A stretch of 64,000 nucleotides of DNA from Gracilariopsis chorda (Eukaryota; Rhodophyta; Florideophyceae; Gracilariales; Gracilariaceae), in contig NBIV01000030.1 of NCBI GenBank assembly GCA_003194525.1, forward strand, positions 310,001 to 374,000, given 5' to 3'. Within the stretch, counting starts at the first letter, position 1; each line of letters opens with the position of its first letter. The position numbers and the translations under genes are program-made. Shown in pieces: positions 22,958 to 33,300 of the stretch. The notes below the pieces were generated by a model. The model searched no databases, had not been told where the DNA came from, and worked only from the letters and a program-made list of their open reading frames with translations.

Positions 22958-24268
22958 TTATAGGCTACTGTCATCATTCTCGAGACCAACTTTGCTACAC
23001 CATGCGGCACAATTCTTCATCTGGTTTTGATTCAGATGCCTCCCGTCCAATGCAACGTAAGAAGACTTGAACAACGTCTGGCAAGCATTTGTACAGGGCA
23101 CACCGTGGTCCATTGCAGTCATATACGGAGACCATCGTATCGTAGACTGGAATTGTCGTAAGACCCTTTCGAAGCATTCCTCGGTCTCAATAGACACAAA
23201 TGCCATAAAGAAAGTTAGAACAAACCCTTCATTTAATCTTCGGTTGACTGTCAGTAAAGGTACCCCAAATTTGTTAGATATTACCTTGCAACTGATACTG
23301 ACTCCGGGTACCACACCAAATTTGTCGTAGTCATCCAACCGTTCCCGAAATATCCGTGCCACGGAGTCCATTTTCCTATCATCAGTGATGGTCAAAAACA
23401 CTTGATGTTCTGAATCCTCTTTTCGTATTCGTAGTAACTCTGAGCAAAGATGCATACATTCGTACTCGTTTGGAGCTTCTACACCCATGGCGTAATTCAG
23501 CTTGTTGCGCAGAACCTTCTTATTGATAGATATGTCATACGTTTCCTCCGGCAACCTCACAATGTCTCGAAATGGGATGTGGATCTCATTTAGCAGCTTA
23601 AATGCCTCTGCCTGTAGCCTTGAGGGGAGACGATGGACCACTTTGTTGAAATTTGGAGGATGATTGTGGTACGATACGTTCCTTTTTGAACTCATAGTTT
23701 TCACAATGCTGTCATCAAATTCTCGACTGGGGACATAGTCAATAGTTCTGATATGGCACGTAAAGGGACACTTCTGCGCTACTCTGTTCTTATCAAATTT
23801 CACAATAGCTCTTTGTAGTACTGCTCTGTGAGCAAGTCCCTCATTTTTCTCCTCTCTGGGTGCCACAATGTGTTTGTGATACCGTGAGCTCCTTGTTGTA
23901 AGTGTATGCCAAAAGCACTCTGCGATAAACTTCACCTCTCCAAGTACTGCATGTCCTGGCACGTTTTCTCCTACTTTGGATATGTAAGCATAAAGTGCCT
24001 CACTGAATAAACCTTCTTCGCTCTCTTCAGATTCATTACTTCCAACGGAGCTCGCGGGAGTGTCTTCTCTCGCAGTTATAACATCCAGTTCGTCCACAAC
24101 TTCGGTGGCCGTAGAGCTTAGGCAGACTGACGAATATAGCGAGTTAGAAGGCACTTCCCCATCATACAGAAACGAATCAATTAAAAGAACATCATCGTCT
24201 GGGTTGCTCTCTTCTGTGTGGAGCTGGTGAACGACCATCCCTTTTTTCCACAGACCCTCCCACAGCAT
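22958..24268 (-). pseudogene. MULE transposase, N-terminal and core part
   Basis: A 436-codon frame. Residues about 65-85 are an acidic Ser/Glu-rich region. Around 165-205, CPFTC followed by a YHNH motif resembles the WRKY/GCM1-type zinc-binding domain (FAR1/FLYWCH-like) often found in MULE transposases. From about 340 the sequence NKFGVPLLTVNRRLNEGFVL and FMAFVSIETEECFERVLRQF matches the MULE catalytic domain, followed by AMDHGVPCTNACQTLF and HLNQNQMKNC. The first catalytic Asp, normally a few residues before NKFG, is not seen; that stretch reads SCKVIS. The Asp of the second motif (AMD) is kept. The catalytic end continues in broken frames downstream. Confidence 0.7.
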
Positions 24269-24739
24269 TCACGTCTCTTTGTACTGCTGGCTGGATTCTC
24301 ATGTCACATTGTTTTGGAGAAATGACTCCAGTACGGTTAATACCTTCTCCAAGGTTTCCGGCTTCCACATCCCCGATCTCAGTTGTGCTTGTTCTGTTGA
24401 CATCAAAAACGGTGTTCTCTCTACTAGAAATTGGCAGAAACCCATTGCATTTCCTGGCATTCACTACTCCTGACATAAGTTTATCACTCGTCGAGCTAGA
24501 TATGAGATGAAATTGCTGTCCATGGAAACAAATTGTAATTTAATTCACCGTACGTCTTCCTTTTCCCTTCCATAATATGGTACGAACGTCTTTTCAATTG
24601 TTGACCATAGAAAGTCCAAGGATTTATCTTCCTTCCGTTCCCTTAGGCCCCCCTTCATAGACCTAATAGCAGGGTTATATCTTTCCCTGGATGCTGGTCT
24701 TGAGATATGGATGGGGGTATGGGTGTGTAGAGATGTTCG
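24269..24739. other. Spacer inside the MULE remnant
   Basis: No recognisable coding sequence lies between the transposase start and the upstream frames. It may include a promoter of the transposase gene; no clear TATA signal is seen. Confidence 0.3.
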
Positions 24740-26179
24740 TCATATTGCCCAACGCGTCGTGGAAGGCAGCAGTTTTACCAAGATTGCACATCGACATGAG
24801 TGTGGTGGATTGTAGTTGATGCATCCGGACCGTCCGGCTACAATATTGCTGTGCTGAACATGTTGCCTGGCTATCTTCTTCAGCCTGTGTATTCCAAACT
24901 GCCCCCCTGACCTAGAAAGGTCATACAAGAGAAGCGGTAGATCACAAACCTCTGCAGAGTTCTCAACGACATCGGAGCTTTGCATTACAGAAGAACCGTT
25001 CTTTTGGCCATGAGAAACGCTTTTGGACCTGATATTATCGGTTGTATCCATTGAACCATGCAGTTTGCGTATGAAGCTTCCGACTTTAACCTTGATAAGC
25101 AAACTGTGTATCAATTTGGTTACTATCCAGTGGCTGTCACATAAACGAATTTGTCTACGACTTTTCAGACATGTAGAGCTCTCTGTGTCTTGGCTGTTAT
25201 ACCGAGCTGCCTTTTCTTTGAAAATGAGTTCCAGATTTTCAGCATTCATCTTCCCCACCTGGTTCCGCGTCATTCTTCCCTCTTCTTGAAGATTCAAGCC
25301 ATTTTTCAATAAGGCAAATGCATCATCAGTTACTTCTGCTATATTACTTTGAACAGCACTGTTCTGATTCTCTTCACCATAGCATTCCAGAGTCACATCT
25401 TTAGTCACAATTTCATTCGAAAAACTCTTGGTATTTGAGGTGTAATTGTCAGCAGCAGATTGCTGCGCCGCAAATCTTTCACTTCTGTTCTTCAGTTGGT
25501 ACGCATATACCTCTACCACCCCGATGAAGATCTGTCTTTCTTCTCAGCCGCCTCTATGATGCTCATTATTCGGCATATGGCAGCAATCCATCTGTACTCT
25601 CCCGTTATATTGGGATCATATCCAGTAGCAAATGTGTGGTTGGGGAGGAAACCACAGCTAACTGCCAAAGTGGAAAAAACCTGCAGGAACATACGCACCG
25701 CAGCTTTAACCATCCTTCTGTCTTTGAGACTTGGGATCATGCAGCATGTAGTTCCTACTTGACATTGTCCAACGGACCGCAGGGTTCGGGAAGACATGAT
25801 CAAACGAAGCTTTAAAGAAGCGGATAATACAGGGAGGGCATTTGTCGGACAGACTGTCTCCAAATGATACGAAGCGGCTTTCGATCTTCTTCAAAAAATT
25901 AATTGACCTTCGTGCAAGTAGTATACCCCAGTGCCTGTTGTTTAGATTGAGAGGTGTGAAAACCGTATTAATTTCGCCACCGTCGCTGAAAAGGCGTTTT
26001 TGAAACAGTTCCAGAAAAAGATCGAGATGTTCTTTCTTACAGCGTTGATCACCACTGCGACCATCATACAACTTTAAGGCTATTCCTGACAAGTAAGCTC
26101 CAATAACACAGCTGCAAAATACGACACCTTCTTTTGGCTCTAGTTCTGTAATACCAGATGTGATTAAAACATTGCACAT
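24740..26179 (-). pseudogene. Ulp1-like (C48) cysteine protease and adjoining frames in MULE
   Basis: The frame 26179-25706 contains TPLNLNNRHWGILLARRS followed by SFGDSLSDKCPP. This is the His-Trp and Asp pattern of Ulp1/SUMO-protease folds (C48). After a frameshift, 25863-25513 contains QVGTTCC, a possible Gln...Cys end of the active site. Frame 25519-24740 (259 residues) follows and is not recognised. Ulp1 proteases cleave SUMO-like modifiers, and copies captured by Mutator elements occur in plants. All parts are on the strand of the transposase, upstream of it, so one composite element is likely. The Cys assignment is weak. Confidence 0.45.
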
Positions 26180-26936
26180 TTAGATTTTTGGTCTACAGTT
26201 CACAATAAACCCATTTCTATCTGCCGAGTTCCTCTCATTGATCATAAAGTCTGATAAATGAGTTATTGCCGTAACAAATCAACGGTATTGGGTTACATTA
26301 TGAAAATCAAAGACAAACCGGGACCAATCTGCAAGATGACAGAAAAACCAATCTACTGTTTTCCGTTCAATATCATTCAAAAGGTCGTAGTTTCCATGCG
26401 TATCAGGACTTCGTGTGGAACAATGTTCGTGTCCATGCTTGGGCAGAAGCATTTCTCCAATTGTTAAATAGATATTCCACAATCAGAAATGTTTTTAAAA
26501 TCAATAGACGATATTCATCTACAAAATTAAAGATCAAAGCAGCATAATTAAGAATTACTTGTAAGGGATCGATTGAATCTGCAAAAAAAGTTAGATTTTG
26601 ATGTCCGTTTCAAAAAACGGAGCTTACAATAGCGCGAAAGAGGACTCAAAAGGTCATTAGAATAATAGTTAAATTTAATAGTTTTAAAATATACGAGCAA
26701 GAGAAGAAAGAAGAATGGGATGTCTACGAAAGTAGCGGTAACCAAAATCATTGGCAAGACTTGACGGCGGTGGTTTCTTGAATGACTGAGGGGAAGTATT
26801 GCGGGAGGAGGTGGTGGTGCACACAGATCGGCAAGATGTGAGCCGAGTTCCGCATGTCTAGTGCGGTTGTGGGAATGTCCCATCATCAGGGGTGGCCCGT
26901 TGAGGGGGCGATGGACGGAACAGAACGGATAGCATC
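26180..26936. other. AT-rich intergenic region
   Basis: No supported gene. The stretch 26460-26720 is strongly AT-rich. From about 26750 the composition becomes more balanced toward the PIF/Harbinger-like pair. Confidence 0.45.
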
Positions 26937-27119
26937 TGATTGGATGCTGACGGCATTGGGCTGACTTTTCATGCAGTGATTGGATACTCCTTTACATACA
27001 CACCGTGGCGGGGTGAACTCTCGGCCTGATTGGATGGCATAACAACCTGAGAGGGTCTAGAGGTGGTCCTCTCGGCCACTTCGCTCGCTGTGCCAGTGTG
27101 AACTCTGTACTGTGATTGG
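26937..27119 (+). promoter_or_regulatory. Cluster of four TGATTGG (inverted CCAAT) boxes
   Basis: TGATTGG occurs at 26937, 26977, 27027 and 27113, always on the same strand, with start-to-start spacings of 40, 50 and 86 bases. It is the reverse complement of CCAATCA, the NF-Y core. The cluster lies 270-460 bases upstream of the Harbinger-like transposase start, a plausible promoter position. Confidence 0.5.
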
Positions 27120-27392
27120 GTTATTCCTGATTAGCATTTTGTGTCGCACACAAAGTCCATGAAAACATTGCCAGCAATGATACCGCGTATTAGGACGAGA
27201 GCATTTGTGTACTCGCATTTTTCATGCGAACACGGATTAGAACACGCTCAACTGCCGAGGGCACAGAATAGCAAGCTTTCAAAATCGGGGCAATTCAGAG
27301 CGTGCGATGGCTCACATGCAGACTTGACGGCTTTCTGCACCTTAACAGCACAGGTTTAGCCGTTACCGTCCCCTCTTCTTTACATCGTCGCC

Positions 27393-28559
27393 ATGCTCCG
27401 CATTCTCCTCCTTTGCCTCTCCAAAAGCAATCGACTGCGCCAAATCGACAACGACCCCTTCCGCCACCACATCTCGGCAACTGTGCGACGCCGTCGCGAC
27501 AGACGTATCCCTCGGGTAGCGCTACAGGATTCACATTCATCTCCGTTTATGATTCTATTCCTGTCGGGTAATGATCAATCTCTTATCACACTCACTGGTT
27601 TCGATCATAATGCCTTCGATTATATTCTAAACAAGTTCGCGCCACTTTACGGTATATACTCCCCGTACTCTATCACTGGGATGGTAACTCGCCTCCAGCG
27701 CCCCGCACGAAGACCGAGATCGCTGACAGCTTTGCAGTGTCTCGGTCTGGTGCTGAGTTGGGGCAGAACGCGAGGGTCTACCATGGTCTTGTGCATGTTG
27801 TTCGGCATATCAGCATCAGTATGCTCGCTGTTTCTTCGTTTCGGGAGGCCACTTGTGTTGCGGGCATTGAAGGGTGATGATAACACAGCTGTCAGAATGC
27901 CAACAGCTGAGGAAATAGAGGCCTTTCAAAATGAATTCTCTGCCAAATACTCTACCCTAGGTGATGTTTATGCTGTAGCAGATGGTTTGAAGCTTTACTT
28001 GGAGCAATCTGGGGACTGCGTAATTCAGAATATGTTATATAATGGATGGACGCATGATCATTACGTCGGCAACGTCTTCGTGTTTGATCCCAATGGATGC
28101 ATCATTGCATGCGCAACAAACGCTCCAGGAGCCATGCATGACTCTACTATAGCTGAATGGGGAAACATTCATTCGAAACTAGAGGCCTGATACGAAAACT
28201 ACGGACGGCGATGTGTCGTGAACTCCGCTTTTTGTAAAGTACAGTACCCATTTCTTATTAAGTCTGCACAGGATCATTTCAGCTCGGCTGTTTACGCTTT
28301 AGATGTCGTACGCATGCGCCAAGCAACGTCTGCAAGGCAGGCATCCGAATGGGGAATGTGTGGATTTCAGGGAACTTTTCCTCGCCTCAAGGACCGAATG
28401 CCGTACGAGGAGAGAGGCGAACGTAAGCTAATTTTACTTTCAGTGGTTCGGCTATTCAACCTTCGGGCAAGACTGGTGGGGATTAATCAAATCTTATCAT
28501 CTTATATGCCACACATGGGCGCAGAAGCAAACCATCTATTGTTCTCTATGAATCCGTAA
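27393..28559 (+). pseudogene. PIF/Harbinger-type DDE transposase, one stop codon
   Basis: The frame from ATG 27393 reads 265 codons to a TGA at 28188-28190 and continues in the same frame to 28559, about 388 residues in all. The DDE_Tnp_4 signature is visible: VADGLKLYLEQSGD (first Asp), FDPNGCIIACATNAPGAMHD (second Asp in the PGxxHDS motif), and after the stop ASEWGMCGFQGTFPRL (Glu). The TGA falls between the second and third catalytic motifs, so a truncated protein would be inactive. Only this break is seen, so it died recently or is suppressed. It lies tail to tail with the Myb-like gene, 41 bases apart, as expected for a Harbinger pair. Confidence 0.75.
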
Positions 28560-28600
28560 AACAAGCTACTTCTTGACCAGCGACATCATCAACATCTCCA

Positions 28601-29959
28601 TCATACGTTCATGTCGCTTGGTCTCTTCCTGCCGAATTGCTCGCTCCTCTGCCCGCTGCGCCGCTCTTTCTTTCCTCTCTTCCTCTCGTTCGGCCTCCAT
28701 TTCTTTTCTTCCTCACGCTCTATAGATCTCATCGCCTTGTCCTCGTCACGCCTCGCCTGATCCTGCATCATCTGTAGCTTGTGAAGCTCAATCAGGTCAG
28801 CACTTGAGCTTCCTGGCGTCTCTTTTGCCCCCCTCTTACGCACGATAGGGCGTGCACTGGAAGGGCTCGGTGATTTTAGGGGGGTGTTCTCGCGCGCGCC
28901 GTCTGCTGAATGCAGTACTTCTGCGCCACTAGGGCCGTCATCGAAAGGATTAGTCTCCGGCTCCTCGTCGCCGGAATAAAATGCACAAAGGATATCATCC
29001 GAATCTTCACCTTCCCCGATGTCCGCACGTTCTGTCATACTGTAACGAATACGTTTAGCTTTCTCAACATCTGGAGGAATGGTAGGAGCCCCAGTTGGGA
29101 TCCTGCGGCGATGAAGAGAGGCAAATTTACGCTTCAAGCTGGCCACGGTGCGCTTATGCTCGGGGTATCTTTCCGAATGAAGCCGGACGATATGGTCCCA
29201 TTCCTCCTTAGCGAGCGGCAAATGTTCTTCTAGAAGCTCCAGTAAATTGTCTACTTCCTGCCTTGAAAATCCGGAGCCGCGCCCCCCACTCTTCTCGATC
29301 GTCTTCTTCCTCTTAAGAATTCCACCCACTACCCTCGAAGCCGACTTTCGGCCACCTCTCTGCTGCCGTGCAGCAGCATGAGAGGGTACATTTCTCGTCG
29401 CTGCGGCCCTGGAGAAAGTGGTGGAGAGCTTCCACCGCGTTGGTGGGGATGCGCTAGTCACAGCGGCATCGGACGGAAAAGACGGCAATGAACCTTGCGC
29501 GTGAGGCATAGGCGTCACGGAGAAAGGCTGGGATGGCGATGCGGAGCAAACTTGCGACACAGTCGTGACTGGAGGGCTTTGGTGACGTGAAAGAGAAGCT
29601 TGTGTTCTCCAGGGGTTGCATTCCGAAGAGCGTTGTACGGAGAGCGGAGCCGGTATGAAAGGAGGAGAGGGAAGCGGTGGGGGTTCAGGGAAGCTCTCCG
29701 AAGGATCGTGGAGCGGGTGTTGTGCATAGGCGGTATCTTGACCGGCGGGTGGGGCAGGGGCAAAAACCGCTTGGCCGGAGGAAGTCATTCTGCACGTGCG
29801 AGGAGGTGCCCGGCGGGAGGTAGTCGTTGCTGGAAGGGGGGTAGGCGAAGGTTGGTGGACACAGCTGGCACAAAAAGTGGCGAGTGGGAATTTGTGTACA
29901 GCACAAATCAACCTCGCACGTGGGCGAGCGCCAACCACGGAGAAAAAATGCGCATACAT
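28601..29959 (-). CDS. Myb/SANT-like (DUF6818-like) partner protein of the Harbinger-type element
   Basis: This is a 452-codon open frame. The N-terminal 200 residues are Pro/Ser-rich and disordered. Around residues 225-310 is a helical domain, GRGSGFSRQEVDNLLELLEE, then WDHIVRLH, TVASLKRKFASLHRRR and RIRYSMTERADIGEGED. This resembles the Myb-like DUF6818 domain found in many algal and oomycete proteins. The C-terminus is a charged coiled coil rich in Glu/Arg/Lys. In PIF/Harbinger elements a Myb-like protein helps the transposase bind ends and enter the nucleus; pairing here is inferred from the tail-to-tail layout. The true start may be ATG 29785, an internal Met. The frame is intact, unlike the transposase. 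Confidence 0.65.
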   Translation of the reverse strand: MYAHFFSVVGARPRARLICAVHKFPLATFCASCVHQPSPTPLPATTTSRRAPPRTCRMTSSGQAVFAPAPPAGQDTAYAQHPLHDPSESFPEPPPLPSPPFIPAPLSVQRSSECNPWRTQASLSRHQSPPVTTVSQVCSASPSQPFSVTPMPHAQGSLPSFPSDAAVTSASPPTRWKLSTTFSRAAATRNVPSHAAARQQRGGRKSASRVVGGILKRKKTIEKSGGRGSGFSRQEVDNLLELLEEHLPLAKEEWDHIVRLHSERYPEHKRTVASLKRKFASLHRRRIPTGAPTIPPDVEKAKRIRYSMTERADIGEGEDSDDILCAFYSGDEEPETNPFDDGPSGAEVLHSADGARENTPLKSPSPSSARPIVRKRGAKETPGSSSADLIELHKLQMMQDQARRDEDKAMRSIEREEEKKWRPNERKRGKKERRSGQRSEQFGRKRPSDMNV

Positions 29960-30394
29960 ATTTGGGGTGATTTTGGCGCGAACAGCCCTCGAAATGCCGA
30001 AATGTGCAGCAGTAAATTGGAATTTGTGTAATCAGGAAGCACCCATTGGCACAGATTTCACACACATTTTACACGACCTATATTCAGTCCGGGCCCCTTA
30101 TTGAGTTCAAGACACGTTTTCTACGTGGTAGAAGAAGCTGCAAAAAACAGCTACATTGCAGAAGGGTGTTTCTTTATGGATAAGGTTTCGGATAGTACCT
30201 AGGACTATAGTCTAGGAACACGAACGGTGCGAGGCATCCCTCTTGATCCCTCCTTCGTTGGCTCAGCTCCGTACAGCGATCAAAACGGCTTCGTAGCCAG
30301 AGCTGGTGATGCGCCACATGCAAGGAAGAGGGCCATCTGCTTGAAAGAAAAGGGCATCGAAGTGAATTTGAGGTTCTTTAAAAGATTGAACAGT
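29960..30394. promoter_or_regulatory. Divergent upstream region: Harbinger Myb gene and Nup160-like gene
   Basis: The region separates two divergent genes. The nucleoporin frame is open without ATG back to 30227, so the 5' leader may contain a spliced upstream exon. GGGCCCCTTA at about 30093 could be an element end, but no mate was found. Confidence 0.4.
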
Positions 30395-33300
30395 ATGCGA
30401 GAAACAAGGTTATTCGAATACGCTTCGTTGCAAAAGGTTCAGGCGTTTGCAGGTTCTGAAATTCCTGTTCCGACTCCTGGCTTTCAACGGCTAAGTGCTC
30501 AGGATCAAAAGAATTCTTGGGCAGGGCTCGCAGGGACAACATCATGGCGCATTGAGAACACTGATCAACTAGTTCTTGAGGACGTTGTCAGTTCAAACGG
30601 TTTTCGGGTGTCATTTTCATCTCCACTTTCAACTCGACCGCTTGTCCGAACAAGGGAAGGGTCTGATGATGGATCGGTGGAACTGTTTCTGTCTTGTTTC
30701 GCGGAGCAGAATGGTTGCACTTTTGTTCACCTCGAAGCAAATGTTTCACAATCGGTCGTGGAGCCTGCGTACAACGAACTTGGAAAACTGTTTCTAACTG
30801 ATCTGACAATCAAATGTATTGCAGAAGTAAGCCGAGATGTGGTTGTAGGCCTCAGCAATGGCCTCTGCGCTTTGGTTGAGTATCCCACAGCCGAAATTCC
30901 AAGTATTCGGCTCCAGCTCTTATCCCCAACTATATCCGAACGAGACAACCTCTCTCAAGGCGATGATACCAGCATCATATCCTATTCTTCGGCAGAAGGT
31001 GCTTCATCTCAACGATCACTCACATCTTCGCTGTCAATGGGGCTTATGGGACGCCTGTTTCGTAGTCCACGGCGGAATCCTGCGGGCGATGGAAGTGATG
31101 TTAGACTTTCGTATGATAACGGTGGTTACGTTTCCACAAGAAGGCGTGGGAGAGCTGCTGTACTTAAGATGGAAGCTTCAGACCCTATCATTGCTCTCAC
31201 TGAGCTCCACTCTACAGTGAAGTGCTTCATCTCCATGCACGGCTCGGGCAGAATAGATCTTTACGTATCGGAAGAAAACAAGTATTCCTGTAGGGCATAT
31301 ACTCAGCTCCCGATTAAGCTTTCAAAAGTCTGTGCCGAACAATTTCTCGTCACAGGACCGCGGGAGTGTGGAGTAGCCGTCGTGATGGCGGATGAAGACC
31401 CAAGTGCCGACTCATTGCGCGCGTTCAAGATTCCGTTGAGGATAATGAGATCAGACTCATTTTCACTATCTTGCATTCAAATTGCCAAGAGAGATGGACC
31501 TATCGACAGGGTAGTCGCAGCTTTGTTCGTATCAGATGATGTTGTGGTTGCGACCGAGACAGGTGTTATAGCTGACATCGTGAACGTCACAGGTGAGATT
31601 GATTCAGGTATTGGTCTTCCGCAGGGACGGGTGTGGACGCTTGCGGATGATTTTGACCAACCATACGGTTTATGGGGATGCTTTGATAACGTGATACCCA
31701 ACCCGAAGGACGCGCTCATGATGGCACACCGATTTTCACCCTATGCTATAGCCAAGGCTTTGCGTCTCGATGTTCCCCACAGCATGACAAGACAAGACAT
31801 TGATATCAAATTGGATGAGGAAGAACTGAGCGACAATCAAGATACGTCATGGAAGCGAATCAAGAACCGAGCTGAACAGGTGTCTAAGCAGGAAGAATTC
31901 AGGATCAGAGATATGTGTATGGAGGGGGACATTGGCATAGTCGTTGCACGCCATGGCGTCTTATCTGTGCTTCGCTCGATATCCAGTTTTGAGAGAAAAG
32001 TGGTTACAGACAGACCGCTTTTGGATTCTAGTACATTCAAAGAGTCCAACCAAACAATCGTCCGACTACTTGCATCTCATGGTGTTTGTCAAGAACTTGG
32101 AGCCCGCTATAAAGCAGGGGTTGTGAAACCAGAGTTTCAGGCTAAGTTCGCATTTATGATGGAGCTTGGCGTGCGTTTATCTGAAAACGGTTCTGGAGTC
32201 CCTCTGACGGATTTGATAGTTAGCCAAGGAGAAGAGATTTCCTTCACTCCGCCTGACCAATGCAGCTATGACCTTGCTATTGAGAAGGCTCTCTCAATCA
32301 TTTCTCCGGGTGGTATTCTGCTTCGGAAACTGTTGGAGTCATCTGAGTTTTCAACGTTGGGACTGGCTGCAAATCAATGTGCAAACGTTTTTCGTCTGTC
32401 ATCAATATTTGCTGGTGGGCTCTCTTGGCTTTTTCAATACCGTACCAAATCATGTCAGGCGACGATTGAAAGGAGTGAAGAAGCTATGTCTGAAGATATT
32501 GTGCCGGTGCCTAGTGAACAACTGGAAGAGATGCTTGACAAAGCGTATGGTTGTATGGTTCAAGCGAAGAAATGGTGCGATGATTTCTGTGGAACGAATG
32601 AACCACTCTCCAACGAACTGAAGGAAGATGTCCAGCATACTATTGATTTGGCGACAACGGCTGCAATTCGAGCAGCACAATCTGTTGCATCCAGGATTGG
32701 TGCATTGGGTCAAGATGACGTGTTTACAAGGACAGTTTCGTCATCAGGTTTTGAATATGAATCTGCTTCGTCATCGGAAGTTTGGAAGAAGTTAGCATTT
32801 TGGTTGATGGAGAAATGCGTACGGCTCTTCGAAAGCTTCGGGGCTCCAAAGCACGCTGCTTCATGTGCTCTTGAGGGTATGTTCGGGGCGCTTGACAGAG
32901 AACAGCATGAAGCAATGAGAGCTGCTGCTTTTAGCAGATTCATGGATGCGGGGGAGCTCGAGGCGGCCTTGACAGCGATTCTGAGTGACCCTTTCATCGG
33001 CACAGACCCTCCCTCAGTGAAGTCGATGGAAAGTGAGGCGTTGCGTGACGGTATAAGCCTGCTTGTTAACGTCACTGCTGATTATGGGAGACTGCAGTGG
33101 TTGGCTGACCAAGATCTCCCTGGGCCATTAAAGGTCATGTGTGGCCACGCGTTAGAACGACGGGCTCGAGCTGCAGAAGCGCTTCCTATCTCCGATATTA
33201 CCATGAAGCTTACGAGTGACTCTAGGATGCTTTCGGAGGATGACGGTGAACCCATACATGACAATGATATTGAAAGCGATTACGAGCTGGTTTATTCTTG

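Larger units (their letters stand above)
20606..26179 (-). mobile_element. MULE (Mutator-like) transposon remnant
   Basis: On the minus strand the order is an Ulp1-like protease segment (26179-25706), uncharacterised frames (25863-24740), a MULE transposase core (24268-22958), a middle fragment (22776-22525) and a SWIM-type zinc-finger end (21483-20606). About 0.9 kb of unrelated sequence (21490-22390) separates the last two. Mutator elements carrying Ulp1-like proteases are known from plants (Kaonashi type). No terminal inverted repeats were found. The element is broken in many places. Confidence 0.6.

Noticed and set aside
28188..28190. In-frame TGA of the transposase as a selenocysteine or recoded codon
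   Set aside because: No reason for selenocysteine between DDE motifs; a nonsense mutation is far simpler.
26886..30100. Possible terminal inverted repeats of the Harbinger element (GGGGTGGCCCG near 26889 and CCGGGCCCC near 30090)
   Set aside because: The match is short and gapped, and flanking bases do not show a 3-base target duplication.
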